The notes under the pieces: model-generated
Database searches by the model: none
Seen by the model: the letters and a program-made list of their open reading frames with translations, nothing else
What the model was told of the DNA's origin: nothing
Source of the DNA: Bacillota bacterium
GTDB lineage: Bacteria > Bacillota > Clostridia > Christensenellales > Aristaeellaceae
Direction of reading: 5' to 3'
DNA length: 64,000 nt
NCBI GenBank assembly: GCA_023425025.1
Contig: JAFADG010000012.1
Span: forward strand, 1-64,000
Shown: one piece after another, positions 7,586 through 15,923 of the stretch
How positions within the stretch are numbered: the first letter of the stretch is position 1
How the letters are laid out: every line of letters starts with the position of its first letter
Made by a program: the position numbers and the translations under genes

Positions 7586-8113
7586 TTACGGTTGTTCGTT
7601 CAGCCAAAGTGCAATCAGCCCGCCCGCCAGCGTGGGCAGCGGCTTTTTTTCGCGCAGCAGCGCCGCAAGGTGTGGCGGCAGGCATAGGTTCAGGTCCAAA
7701 ATTGCTTTTTCACCGGTTTCCATGGCTTTGAGGACTTTGCGCACAGTATCCAGCGGCTGCGTTTCCACCGGAGCGGGGTGCGCAAAAAGCGTTCGGCACA
7801 GATGCCAGAGGGGCAGGTGCGCGTCTTTTTCCGGCCTTTGCGGCGCTGCTTGCGGCAAGGCGTTGGCAAGCTGGGCGTACCACGAAAAGGGCGCGTCCAG
7901 ATACCAAAGCTTGTCCCCGACGGCGGCGAGAAGACCAGCGTGTTCAAGGGCTGCCTTGGCCCGTTCGGGGTTCAAAAGCCGTTGGGGCGCGTCGCTGACA
8001 AGCAGGTACGCGTCCTGTGCGGCCCGGCGCGCAAAAGGCTTCCCGTTTGGGAAGCCTTCCGCGTCAAACAGCGCGTTTGCCTCCCGGCGCAGCGCGTAAA
8101 GCAAAGGAATCAT
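7586..8113 (-). CDS. Hypothetical protein, 175 residues
   Basis: Not recognised. The product is Ala/Leu/Pro-rich and soluble, with no signal peptide or membrane segment. Its ATG overlaps the stop of the YwiB-like gene (ATGA at 8110-8113), and the next gene follows after 13 bases, so translation is coupled on both sides. Coding is supported by this tight packing and by frame length. Confidence 0.7.
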   Translation of the reverse strand: MIPLLYALRREANALFDAEGFPNGKPFARRAAQDAYLLVSDAPQRLLNPERAKAALEHAGLLAAVGDKLWYLDAPFSWYAQLANALPQAAPQRPEKDAHLPLWHLCRTLFAHPAPVETQPLDTVRKVLKAMETGEKAILDLNLCLPPHLAALLREKKPLPTLAGGLIALWLNEQP

Positions 8114-8553
8114 GCGTTCAAATCCTGGTGGACGAACACCACTTTCAGCTCGTGCATGGCTACAAACTGCCCCTGCAGGTCAAGCTGGTATTGCAGCGTA
8201 ACGTCGCCCTTGTCCGCGCCGGCCGTATATTGCACCCGGGTGGCGTAAATGCCCATTTCCAGATCGCCCATGGGGGTGCGGTAGTTGCCCTGAAAGCGCC
8301 GGCCCTTTTCAAACACCATGCTGGTGGCGTAGGCGCCGTCCCTGACCATGGTGACGCTGCCCTTTTGCACATCCAGGGTGATATGGCTGGTTTCGCCGCT
8401 GTCGGGCTGGGTTTCATCATATTTCAGGGAAAAGCCCCCGTCCCTTTTTTGCAGGTGCCCGGTGGTAACCAGGTGGATGCGTTCTTCCTGCTGGCCGTCC
8501 TGCTGGCTTTGCCCGGTAACGGACAGCAATACGGGGATGGAATCAAGCATCAT
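8110..8553 (-). CDS. YwiB-like DUF1934 beta-barrel protein
   Basis: About 147 residues, starting MMLDSIPVLLSVTG. It matches the DUF1934/YwiB family, small calycin-like beta-barrel proteins of Firmicutes with no settled function; the IHLVTTGHL, LKYDET and KGSVTMVRDG strands fit. The open frame reaches 8610, but a -10 element on the minus strand lies at 8587-8592, so the start is the ATG at 8553, which follows GGGGAGG at 8 bases. First gene of a three-gene minus operon. Confidence 0.8.
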   Translation of the reverse strand: MMLDSIPVLLSVTGQSQQDGQQEERIHLVTTGHLQKRDGGFSLKYDETQPDSGETSHITLDVQKGSVTMVRDGAYATSMVFEKGRRFQGNYRTPMGDLEMGIYATRVQYTAGADKGDVTLQYQLDLQGQFVAMHELKVVFVHQDLNA

Positions 8554-8656
8554 AACATCATCCTCCCCTTTCTTTCTGATACTATGATTATACCATGACA
8601 TACCATGCACTGAAAACAGGGAACAATAAAAAGGGATATGCCAAAAAGCGCGTTTC

Positions 8657-8665
8657 TGCTATAAT
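8657..8665 (+). promoter_or_regulatory. Extended -10 promoter of ispE
   Basis: TGC-TATAAT (8657-8665) forms an extended -10; no good -35 lies upstream. It is about 20 bases before the ispE start. A divergent -10 (TATAAT on the minus strand, 8587-8592) serves the YwiB-like gene. Confidence 0.5.
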
Positions 8666-8685
8666 GCCAGTCGGAGGCGATGGAC

Positions 8686-9561
8686 ATGCAGGTATTGGCC
8701 CGGGCCAAGATCAACTGGACTTTGGATGTGGTGGGGAAGCGGCCCGACGGCTACCATCAGCTGGACATGCTCCTGCAGTCGGTGTCGGTGTGTGACGAGT
8801 TGACCATCCTGCCCGCGGCTGAATTGTCCCTGGCGCTCAATCAGGGCGCCCGGGTGCCGGAGACGGATGACAACCTGGTATTAAAGGCGGCCGCGGCCCT
8901 TCAAAAAACGGCGGACTGCCGCTTGGGCGCGCAGATCCATTTGAAAAAATGCATCCCCATCGGGGCCGGCATGGGCGGGGGCAGCGCCGACGCCGCGGCT
9001 GTGCTGGCGGGACTGAACCGGCTGTGGGAATTGAATTTTACCGATGCGCAGCTGCGGGAAATCGGCCTGACCGTGGGCGCCGATGTGCCCTTTTGCCTGG
9101 CCGGCGGCCTGAAAAGGGCACGGGGCATCGGGGAGGAGCTTTATGATCTTCCCTGCGCCCGGCAGTTCTGGCTGGTGGTGGTGCAGCCCTGCCGGGGCCT
9201 TGGCACCAAAAAAGTGTTCACCTCCCTGGAATGGGAGTTGATTCCCCCGGAATACAAGCCCGATACGGATGCCGCCCAACAGGCCCTTGCGCAAGGGGAT
9301 TTGACCAGGCTGTGCCATGCCATGGGCAACGCGCTGCAGCCCACCAGCGAAATGATGCGCCCTGAAATACGCACGGCGGTGCACGCGCTGAAAATGCAGG
9401 GCGCCAGGCAGGCCATGATGACCGGCAGCGGCTCGGCGGTGTATGGCGTGTTTCCCAGTGCCGTGCATGCCCGTACGGCACTGGAGACGCTCAAGCGCCG
9501 GTGGCCCACCTGCTTTATGACCCATACCTGTCTGGAGGGGCTGGTTTTTCAGGAAGAATAA
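8686..9561 (+). CDS. ispE: 4-diphosphocytidyl-2-C-methyl-D-erythritol kinase
   Basis: Phosphorylates CDP-methylerythritol in the non-mevalonate isoprenoid pathway. GHMP-kinase features are all present: ARAKINWTLDV at the N terminus, RPDGYHQLD, the ATP loop PIGAGMGGGSADAAA near residue 95, and GSGSAVYGVF near the C terminus. Length (291 residues) is normal. Of two possible ATG codons, 8680 is only 2 bases from the GGAGG site and 8686 is 8 bases away, so 8686 is chosen. No other isoprenoid gene is nearby. Confidence 0.95.
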   Translation: MQVLARAKINWTLDVVGKRPDGYHQLDMLLQSVSVCDELTILPAAELSLALNQGARVPETDDNLVLKAAAALQKTADCRLGAQIHLKKCIPIGAGMGGGSADAAAVLAGLNRLWELNFTDAQLREIGLTVGADVPFCLAGGLKRARGIGEELYDLPCARQFWLVVVQPCRGLGTKKVFTSLEWELIPPEYKPDTDAAQQALAQGDLTRLCHAMGNALQPTSEMMRPEIRTAVHALKMQGARQAMMTGSGSAVYGVFPSAVHARTALETLKRRWPTCFMTHTCLEGLVFQEE

Positions 9562-9609
9562 CTTCTTGTGCATGATATAGGCAGACTGTCAAATAGCCTT
9601 TGGGAGGCA

Positions 9610-9631
9610 TCGGAGGGCCGAAGCCCTTCGA
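9610..9631 (+). terminator. Hairpin after ispE
   Basis: 9-bp stem (with G-T pairs) TCGGAGGGC / GCCCTTCGA around a 4-base loop, followed by a second small stem GATTTG/CAAATC. There is no T-run. It is similar in style to the family A repeats that end other genes here. Confidence 0.4.
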
Positions 9632-9717
9632 TTTGAAATCGCAAATCAGCGACATCATACATAATATATAGTTGCAATGGGCACCCTGTATGCACAAACC
9701 TTCAAGGAGGCTTATGC

Positions 9718-10326
9718 ATGCGCAGGGTGCTTCTATTTGTATCCGTACTTGCTTTGACTTTGCTTTTTACTGTTTCTGCTCTTGCCCAAACGGAGGAGCA
9801 GCAATTGCAGGATGCGCTTGCATCCGGTCAAATCATCCGCCTGCACGTGATCGCCGCGGGGGACGACGCGGAGAACCAGCGCATCAAGCTGTGCGTCCGG
9901 GACAAGGTGCTCTCCGCCTGGCGGGAGAAGATGGCCGGCATCAAAACCAGCGGGGATATGATGGATTTCCTTGGTGAAAACCGGCAGGCGCTGGAGGACG
10001 CGGCCATCGCGGCCGCCCGGGAAGAGGGCTTTTCGGGCGATGTGTCCGCCCAGGTGGGAATATTCTCCTTTCCTGACCGGTGGTACGGCTCCGTGCTGGT
10101 TCCGGCCGGGGAGTACAACGCCCTTCGGATCGTGCTGGGAGGCGGGGCGGGGAAAAACTGGTGGTGCGTGCTTTTTCCTAGCCTTTGCCTGTCTTTGGCC
10201 TCCTCCGAAATGCCGCCTGCGGAACAAAATGAACTGCCGGCGGATGTTCAGGCAGATACGATGCCGGAATTTTCCTGGTGCGTAGGGCAGTTGTTTTCTG
10301 CCTGGCCGCTTTTGTCGCCCGTATGA
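9718..10326 (+). CDS. spoIIR: Stage II sporulation protein R
   Basis: Secreted from the forespore, SpoIIR signals across the septum to start SpoIIGA processing of pro-sigma-E. The 202-residue product has a signal peptide (residues 1-23, ending SALA), the family motif IRLHVIAAGDDAENQ, a VRD segment, and the hallmark GAGKNWWCVLFPSLC near residues 141-156. AAGGAGG lies 7 bases before the ATG. It is followed by sleB-ypeB, so the three spore genes cluster. Confidence 0.93.
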   Translation: MRRVLLFVSVLALTLLFTVSALAQTEEQQLQDALASGQIIRLHVIAAGDDAENQRIKLCVRDKVLSAWREKMAGIKTSGDMMDFLGENRQALEDAAIAAAREEGFSGDVSAQVGIFSFPDRWYGSVLVPAGEYNALRIVLGGGAGKNWWCVLFPSLCLSLASSEMPPAEQNELPADVQADTMPEFSWCVGQLFSAWPLLSPV

Positions 10327-10350
10327 TTTTGTGAAAAGGATGCCATACTT
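10321..10350 (+). promoter_or_regulatory. Possible sigma-G promoter of sleB-ypeB
   Basis: GTATGA (10321-10326), 17 bases, CATACTT (10344-10350). This fits the forespore sigma-G pattern (gTATa / CATAcTA) except at the last -10 positions. sleB and ypeB are sigma-G genes in Bacillus. Assignment is by match and context only. Confidence 0.35.
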
Positions 10351-10383
10351 TGCCTGAGCGGGTAGCAAAAAGGGGGAAATGCC

Positions 10384-11058
10384 GTGTTCAGGCAAAGAGG
10401 AAAAATGTCGGCCCTGGCCACGCTGGCGGTGGGCCTGGTACTGCTTTTCAACATGCAGCTGGCGTATGCCCAGGTGGTGGCCTGGGGCTCCCAGGGGGAT
10501 CAGGTCAGCGCCGTACAGAAAAAATTGAAGCAATGGGGCTATTTCAACGGCTCTGTCACGGGGTATTACGGCCAGGAAACATACAACGCGGTCGTCTATT
10601 TCCAGCGCAAAAACGGGCTGAAGGTGGACGGCGTGGTAGGACCTACCACGGCGGCGGCGCTGGGCATCACATTGTCCGGCGGCGCGGTTTCCGTGGGCAG
10701 CTTCAACGATAGTGAGGTATATACCCTGGCCAGGCTGATCAACGGCGAGGCCCGGGGGGAGCCGTATATCGGCCAGGTAGCTGTCGGCGCGGTGGTACTA
10801 AACCGTGTCAAAAGCCCCTCCTTTCCCAATACCATCAGCGGCGTCGTTTACCAGCCCGGCGCCTTTGACGCGGTGGCCGACGGGCAGATCAACCTAAGCC
10901 CCGGCCAGGACAGCATACGGGCGGCCAGGGACGCCATGAACGGCTGGGATCCCACCGGCGGCGCGCTGTACTACTACAACCCCGCCACCGCCACCAACGG
11001 CTGGATCTGGACCCGTCAAATCACCCTGTCCATCGGCCGGCACAACTTTGCGATATAG
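10384..11058 (+). CDS. sleB: Spore cortex-lytic enzyme
   Basis: Lytic transglycosylase that breaks down spore cortex peptidoglycan at germination. The 224-residue product has a signal peptide (to about residue 29), a peptidoglycan-binding domain (about 33-95, with GDQVSAVQKKLKQWGYF and VDGVVGPTTAAAL), and a SleB/CwlJ hydrolase domain with LINGEARGEPYIGQVAVGAVVLNR-type sequence carrying the catalytic Glu. The start is GTG at 10384 after AAAAAGGGGG; an ATG at 10405 is possible. It is followed after 12 bases by ypeB, the usual partner. Confidence 0.93.
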   Translation: MFRQRGKMSALATLAVGLVLLFNMQLAYAQVVAWGSQGDQVSAVQKKLKQWGYFNGSVTGYYGQETYNAVVYFQRKNGLKVDGVVGPTTAAALGITLSGGAVSVGSFNDSEVYTLARLINGEARGEPYIGQVAVGAVVLNRVKSPSFPNTISGVVYQPGAFDAVADGQINLSPGQDSIRAARDAMNGWDPTGGALYYYNPATATNGWIWTRQITLSIGRHNFAI

Positions 11059-11070
11059 GGAGGGGAGCAT

Positions 11071-12405
11071 ATGCAAAAAAAGCATCACGCGCTGATTTAT
11101 ACCTTCCTCTCCCTGGCGCTGGCGGCCGCCATCGGCACGGCCGTCTACCAGGGCCAGCGGGCGGCAAAGACCAGCCGCGTGCTGGAGGATGTGTATTACA
11201 GCGCGGTTTTGCAGTCCATCAGCCAGCTGCAGAGCATGGAAGTCAAAATGAACAAGCTGCTGGTTTCCGCCAGTCCGCAAACCGGCGTCGATTTATTGGG
11301 CGACCTGAGCCGCCAGGCCTTTGACGTGCAAAGCAATTTGACGGTACTCCCGCTTTCCTACGATGCCCTGGAGCCTACTGTAAAATTTGCCGGGCAGGTG
11401 GGCGATTATACGGACACGCTTGTTTTAAAGGTTGCCAACGGCACGCCGCTCAATGACACGGACTTGGACCAGTTGAACAAGCTGCTCACCAACTGTGTTT
11501 TGCTGGCCGGCCAATTGCAGGCGGCCCAGCAGCAAATGATTGCCGACAGCCTGAAGTACACCACGGACGCGTCTGTTTTCTATAATGATATGCAAGTGCA
11601 GGCACGCCCTATGGAGCAGGTGGGCGACAAGGATAACGGCATCGATTATCCCACGCTGATCTACGACGGCGCGTTCTCCGATTCCCGGCACATGGGCGCG
11701 CCCCAGGGACTGCCCAAGGAGGAAATCACCAAGGAGCAAGCGCTGGAAATCGCCAAGGCTTTCGTAGGCGCGGAGCGCGTGACGGCGGTCCGGGAAAGCG
11801 TGGCCATACAGGGCGCCATCCCCGCCTATGGCGTGGCGGTGGATGTGGGGGACAATACCCTGAACGTGGAGGTCACAAGACAGGGCGGCAAGGTGCTGTG
11901 GATGATGCCCGAGCACGCCGAATTTGCCCAGACGCTGTCCATTGACCAGTGCAAGGAAAAGGCAAAAGCGTTTTTGACGGACCGGGGCTTTGGCGAGATG
12001 GTGGACAACTACTATCAGATATACAACGGCCTGGCGGTGATCAACTACGCTGCCACGCAGGACGGCGTGCTTTTGTATCCCGATCTGGTCAAGGTTCAAA
12101 TCCGCATGGATACCGGCGACGTGGTGGGCGCGGAGGCCAACAATTACTGGATGAACCACCGGCAGCGCACGCTGGACAAGCCCAAGCTCACCGAGGACCA
12201 GGCACGGGAAATGGTGAGCAGCCGGCTGGAGATACTGCAAACCAGGCTTTGCCTGATCCCCTTCCGGGGCGGAGAAAAGCTGTGCTATGAGTTTAACGGC
12301 GTGTGGAGCGACAGCCAGTACCTGGTGTATATCGACGCTCTGACCGGCGAGGAAAGCGAGATATTGAAGGTCATCGAAAGCCAAACCGGGCCGCTGGCGG
12401 CGTAA
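11071..12405 (+). CDS. ypeB: Germination protein YpeB
   Basis: Membrane-anchored partner needed for SleB to be stored in the dormant spore. The 444-residue protein has one N-terminal membrane segment (residues about 9-27), a helical middle part (YSAVLQSISQLQSME), and repeated PepSY-like modules in the C-terminal half (EEITKEQALEIAKAFVG; SIDQCKEKAKAFLTDRG; LTEDQAREMVSSRL). The pairing and order with sleB match Bacillus and Clostridia. Confidence 0.93.
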   Translation: MQKKHHALIYTFLSLALAAAIGTAVYQGQRAAKTSRVLEDVYYSAVLQSISQLQSMEVKMNKLLVSASPQTGVDLLGDLSRQAFDVQSNLTVLPLSYDALEPTVKFAGQVGDYTDTLVLKVANGTPLNDTDLDQLNKLLTNCVLLAGQLQAAQQQMIADSLKYTTDASVFYNDMQVQARPMEQVGDKDNGIDYPTLIYDGAFSDSRHMGAPQGLPKEEITKEQALEIAKAFVGAERVTAVRESVAIQGAIPAYGVAVDVGDNTLNVEVTRQGGKVLWMMPEHAEFAQTLSIDQCKEKAKAFLTDRGFGEMVDNYYQIYNGLAVINYAATQDGVLLYPDLVKVQIRMDTGDVVGAEANNYWMNHRQRTLDKPKLTEDQAREMVSSRLEILQTRLCLIPFRGGEKLCYEFNGVWSDSQYLVYIDALTGEESEILKVIESQTGPLAA

Positions 12406-12532
12406 GCCGGTTCCGGCGTGCAATTAGGCGAAGGAGATATTTGTAAGTACGGTAATGCGCAGAGAACGGCATGGCGGTTTCTCGCTGCGCAAACCTCTGT
12501 GACAAAACCAACGGATGTTATGTTGTTACCAG

Positions 12533-12557
12533 GGCGGGCGATTGATAATCGCCCGCC
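12533..12557. repeat. Palindromic repeat family B, copy 1
   Basis: 11-bp arms GGCGGGCGATT / AATCGCCCGCC around GAT, between ypeB and the convergent GH5 gene. Related copies with the same GAT/ATC centre are at 43284-43310, 60370-60397 and 60473-60500. It could also serve as the terminator for both genes. Confidence 0.6.
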
Positions 12558-12594
12558 AAGTTGGTGAAATATGTTGCCGGGGGAGTGCGTCCCC

Positions 12595-13776
12595 TCACTG
12601 CAAATGCTTTTTAATCACATCATACACCGGCTGATTGATTGTCGCCTCCTTGGGATTACCCCAGATCTCCCGGATCACAGCCTCGGGGGAGGTGTTTATA
12701 TCCACCGAAAGGTCCGGCATGTTTTTGATGCCCCAGGTGGAGCCCGGGCCCTTGACCTTGTATGACCAGGTGGTCCAGTGGAAGCCCGCATCATTATAAG
12801 CGGACAGCACCTGGTCCCAGGCCTTCATGTTTTGGAATACGGTGAACTCGCCGATGAAGGTGGGTACGCCGTAGTTTGCTTTTTGGATACTCAGTACCTT
12901 TGCCTTGGCAAATACCGTTTGCATGGTTGCGTTGTTGTCCGCGCCCCACTTGTAGGCGTGGTACTGGTACACCACGTTCTCCCAGCCGTATTCCTTGGGG
13001 TTTGGCAGATTGGCCGCTTCCCAGCAGGATTCCAGGGTGATGATATGCTCTTTGTCCACCGTCCGTATGGCCTTGTACAGCCGGTCATAAAAATCCCATT
13101 GCTTGCGTGTCGTGGCGCCTTCCTTGCCCAGCGGCTCGTTCAAAAGATCGTACATAGCCACCGCGGGATGGTCCTTGTACCGGGCGGCCACCGTTTCCCA
13201 CAGGGCGACGGTCTGATCCATATACGCCTGGTTTTCAAAAAGGTTCGCGCCGCTTGTATCGCCGGAATGGTCCTTGCCGTTTTGCGAGCCCGGCGCGCCG
13301 TGCAGGTCCAGTATCACATACATTCCCCGCTTGGCGCAGCCCTCCACAAACCAATCGATTCTCTGGAAGGCATCGGGCAGCAAAACACCCTGCTCGTCGT
13401 ACAGCGTTCTGTACCAGAAGGGCAGACGCAGAACCGTCACGCCCATATCCTTTAAAAAATCAAGATCGGCTTCGGTGAAGAACTGGTCCTCATACAGGCT
13501 GAATAGCTCCTTGCGCGTCTTTTCGCCAAAGCGCCGGTCCAGCACATCGAAGGCCTCCAGCTGACACTCGGCGTTGGTGGGAGACATCCAGCTTTCCATG
13601 ACCAGCCACCCGCCGATGTTCGTGCCCCGCAATTGCACTTCGCGGCCGGCTTTTGTGACGATCTTCTCTCCCTGGGCGGTCAGGAAATCCTCGGAGGAAA
13701 GGGCCGAAGCCTTGGCGCTTTGCGCGCCCGCGGCAACCAAAAGGGCCAGGAGCAGCGGGATCAGGAAATGCTTCAT
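12595..13776 (-). CDS. Secreted glycoside hydrolase family 5 enzyme (exo-beta-1,3-glucanase type)
   Basis: Cleaves beta-glucans outside the cell. From the ATG at 13776 the protein has 393 residues: a signal peptide (MKHFLIPLLLALLVAAG..., to about residue 25), then a TIM barrel starting RGTNIGGWLVMESW, the exo-1,3-glucanase style opening. The acid/base Glu is E214 in LLNEP and the nucleophile E310 in FIGEF. AGGAGG precedes this ATG; a more upstream ATG at 13794 has no ribosome site. Its promoter faces away from the ABC permease genes and carries a LacI-type operator at the transcript start. A second GH5 without signal peptide lies at 19004. Exact linkage (1,3 or 1,6 or 1,4) is not decided by sequence. 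Confidence 0.88.
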   Translation of the reverse strand: MKHFLIPLLLALLVAAGAQSAKASALSSEDFLTAQGEKIVTKAGREVQLRGTNIGGWLVMESWMSPTNAECQLEAFDVLDRRFGEKTRKELFSLYEDQFFTEADLDFLKDMGVTVLRLPFWYRTLYDEQGVLLPDAFQRIDWFVEGCAKRGMYVILDLHGAPGSQNGKDHSGDTSGANLFENQAYMDQTVALWETVAARYKDHPAVAMYDLLNEPLGKEGATTRKQWDFYDRLYKAIRTVDKEHIITLESCWEAANLPNPKEYGWENVVYQYHAYKWGADNNATMQTVFAKAKVLSIQKANYGVPTFIGEFTVFQNMKAWDQVLSAYNDAGFHWTTWSYKVKGPGSTWGIKNMPDLSVDINTSPEAVIREIWGNPKEATINQPVYDVIKKHLQ

Positions 13777-13800
13777 ACGTCCTCCTGCTTTCATTTTATA

Positions 13801-13812
13801 TAAAACGTTTTA
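13801..13812. promoter_or_regulatory. LacI-family operator at the secreted GH5 promoter
   Basis: TAAAACGTTTTA, a perfect 12-bp palindrome with the central CG typical of LacI-family sites, placed 4 bases past the GH5 -10 element, at the transcription start. A matching 10-bp core lies at 13940-13949. Confidence 0.75.
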
Positions 13813-13816
13813 CTTT

Positions 13817-13844
13817 ATTTTAACCGATTTTTGAGATATGTCAA
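13817..13844 (-). promoter_or_regulatory. Sigma-A promoter of the secreted GH5 gene
   Basis: On the minus strand TTGACA (13839-13844), 16-base spacer, TAAAAT (13817-13822). Confidence 0.75.
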
Positions 13845-13905
13845 GAAAAAAACGAAGGCATGTCCCGGCATACTGTACGAATTGGCAAAAATATTCCCGG
13901 AATAC

Positions 13906-13934
13906 TTGACATGTGCAAGAGTCGAGTCTATAAT
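13906..13934 (+). promoter_or_regulatory. Sigma-A promoter of the sugar ABC transporter genes
   Basis: TTGACA (13906-13911), 17-base spacer, TATAAT (13929-13934), a perfect consensus. The operator at 13940-13949 covers the start site, so a strong promoter is held down by a repressor. Confidence 0.85.
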
Positions 13935-13939
13935 CAAGA

Positions 13940-13949
13940 AAAACGTTTT
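13940..13949. promoter_or_regulatory. LacI-family operator at the ABC transporter promoter
   Basis: AAAACGTTTT palindrome, identical in its 10-bp core to the site at 13801-13812 and at the same place relative to its own -10. The LacI gene at 17832 is the likely reader. Confidence 0.75.
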
Positions 13950-13974
13950 ATATGATTTGCAAGGAGGAGTGCAA

Positions 13975-14931
13975 ATGCCTGGTAGGAATGCGGGCATAGC
14001 GGCCTATGGCCGGCGGCGCGGCCTATGGTGGTCCCTGCGTAAAAACCGTTCTCTTATATTGATGTGCCTGCCGGTGATGCTATCCCTGATCGTATTCAGC
14101 TATCTTCCCATGCCGGGCCTGTATGTGGCGTTCATCAACTACAACTATTCCAAGGGCATACTGGGTTCGGAGTTTGTGGGCCTGCAAAACTTCCGCCCGC
14201 TGATCCTGTCCGGCACCCTCTGGTCGTTGACCCGCAACACCATTTTGTACAACATTGCCTTTATCCTGACAGGCAACATCGTGCAATTGATCTTCGCGCT
14301 GCTGCTCAATGAAATCGCCAACCGCACCTATCGGCGCGTCGCCCAGTCCATCATGATCCTGCCGCACTTCATCAGTTTTGTGGTGGTGGGGCTATTCCTG
14401 TACAGCATCATCAATTATGACCGGGGCATCCTCAACAACCTGCTGGCCTCCCTGGGGCAAAAGAAGCTGGCTGTCTACAGTACGCCTGCCGTATGGCCGG
14501 GGCTGCTGATTTTACTGAACCTTTGGAAAAGCGTGGGCTACGGAACGATTGTATACTTTGCCGCCATCACCGGCATGGATTCGGAAATGCTGGAGGCGGC
14601 GCAAATCGACGGCGCCAGCACCTGGCAGCGCATACGCTTCATTCAATTGCCCTGCCTGCGCCCCACCTTCGTGATCCTGCTTTTGCTGGCGTTGGGCGGC
14701 ATCCTCCGCGGCAACTTCGGGCTTTTCTACAACACGGTGGGCGCTCAAAACTCCACGCTGTATGAGGTCACGGACATCATTGAAACCTACGTCTTCCGTG
14801 CCCTGATGAATAACTTCAGCTTCTCCACCGGCAGCGCCGTTTCCCTGTACCAGTCGGTGGTGGGCTTTGTGATCATCCTGGGCGCCAACAGCCTGGCCCG
14901 GCGGATCGATCCGGATTACGCGCTGTTTTAA
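13975..14931 (+). CDS. Carbohydrate ABC transporter permease (LplB type)
   Basis: Integral membrane half of a sugar importer. The 318-residue protein has about six membrane segments and the cytoplasmic EAA loop EAAQIDGASTWQRIRFIQLP near residues 202-221, which contacts the ATPase. It starts with ATG 13975 after AAGGAGG, following the promoter and operator. The second permease follows after 19 bases and the binding protein after that. No ATPase gene is in the cluster; such CUT1 systems usually borrow a shared MsmX-type ATPase. Confidence 0.9.
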   Translation: MPGRNAGIAAYGRRRGLWWSLRKNRSLILMCLPVMLSLIVFSYLPMPGLYVAFINYNYSKGILGSEFVGLQNFRPLILSGTLWSLTRNTILYNIAFILTGNIVQLIFALLLNEIANRTYRRVAQSIMILPHFISFVVVGLFLYSIINYDRGILNNLLASLGQKKLAVYSTPAVWPGLLILLNLWKSVGYGTIVYFAAITGMDSEMLEAAQIDGASTWQRIRFIQLPCLRPTFVILLLLALGGILRGNFGLFYNTVGAQNSTLYEVTDIIETYVFRALMNNFSFSTGSAVSLYQSVVGFVIILGANSLARRIDPDYALF

Positions 14932-14950
14932 GCCGGAAGGAGGAACGAAT

Positions 14951-15871
14951 ATGCTCAAAACGCTACCGGCCGTAAGACGCCGCCGCCATATCCGCACCGA
15001 TTTTTCGGGCGTGGTCATCAAGACGCTAGGCTACTTTTTCATCACCCTGTTTGGGCTGTTGTGCGTCATCCCGTTTTTCATGATGGTGGTGGCCTCCTTT
15101 TCCACGGAGCGTCAGCTGCTGCTCAACGGCTACCGCCTCTACATCCAGCAGCCCACGCTCTTTGCCTACCAGCTGGTATTTCAAAATCCCGACAAGGTCA
15201 TCGGCTCCTATGTGCTGACCATCCTTTTGACGGTCATCGGCACGGGCGTCGGCCTTCTGGGAACGGCCATGGCCGGGTACGCGCTGCAGCGGCCGGACTT
15301 TGACTTAAAGGACAGGATCAGCCTGTTCATGTACTTTACCACCCTGTTTTCCGGGGGAATCGTGGCCTATTACCTGCTGATGACCCAGTTTTTGCACCTG
15401 AAGAACAACTATCTGGCGCTGCTTTTGCCGGGGCTGTTCTCGCCCTTCAACGTGTTCATGATGCGCAACTTCATGAAGAGCATACCCCATTCCGTCACCG
15501 AATCGGCGCTGATGGACGGGGCGGGGGATTTCAAGATCCTCATCCGCATTATCCTGCCCATGTCCACCCCTGCCCTGGCGACACTGGGCCTGTTCATCGC
15601 CCTGGGCTACTGGAACGAATGGTACAACGCTTTGCTGTTCCTGCCCAACGCGCCCTACCGGCCGTTGCAGTTCTTTTTGTACAATATCATCACCAAGCAG
15701 GACTACATCAAAAACTCCGCCGCCGCCGCCCATGTGCGCACCGCCGATGTGCCCCTGGAAACCATGAAGATGGCCTGCGCCATGATCGCCACCGGCCCCG
15801 TGCTTCTCTTCTACCCCTTTGTGCAGCGCTATTTCATCAAGGGTATCACCATCGGCGCCGTCAAAGGATGA
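14951..15871 (+). CDS. Carbohydrate ABC transporter permease (LplC/YtcP type)
   Basis: Second permease of the same importer, 306 residues with about six membrane segments. Its EAA loop is ESALMDGAGDFKILIRIILP near residues 182-201. The N-terminal LLCVIPFFMMVVASFSTERQLL and the C-terminal FVQRYFIKGITIGAVKG endings are typical of the LplC/YtcP group that handles complex oligosaccharides. Co-transcribed with the preceding permease. Confidence 0.9.
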   Translation: MLKTLPAVRRRRHIRTDFSGVVIKTLGYFFITLFGLLCVIPFFMMVVASFSTERQLLLNGYRLYIQQPTLFAYQLVFQNPDKVIGSYVLTILLTVIGTGVGLLGTAMAGYALQRPDFDLKDRISLFMYFTTLFSGGIVAYYLLMTQFLHLKNNYLALLLPGLFSPFNVFMMRNFMKSIPHSVTESALMDGAGDFKILIRIILPMSTPALATLGLFIALGYWNEWYNALLFLPNAPYRPLQFFLYNIITKQDYIKNSAAAAHVRTADVPLETMKMACAMIATGPVLLFYPFVQRYFIKGITIGAVKG

Positions 15872-15923
15872 CTTGTACCTCGCGGGGGGAATCCCGTGAA
15901 AATAGGTTAAGGAGGATGGACCC

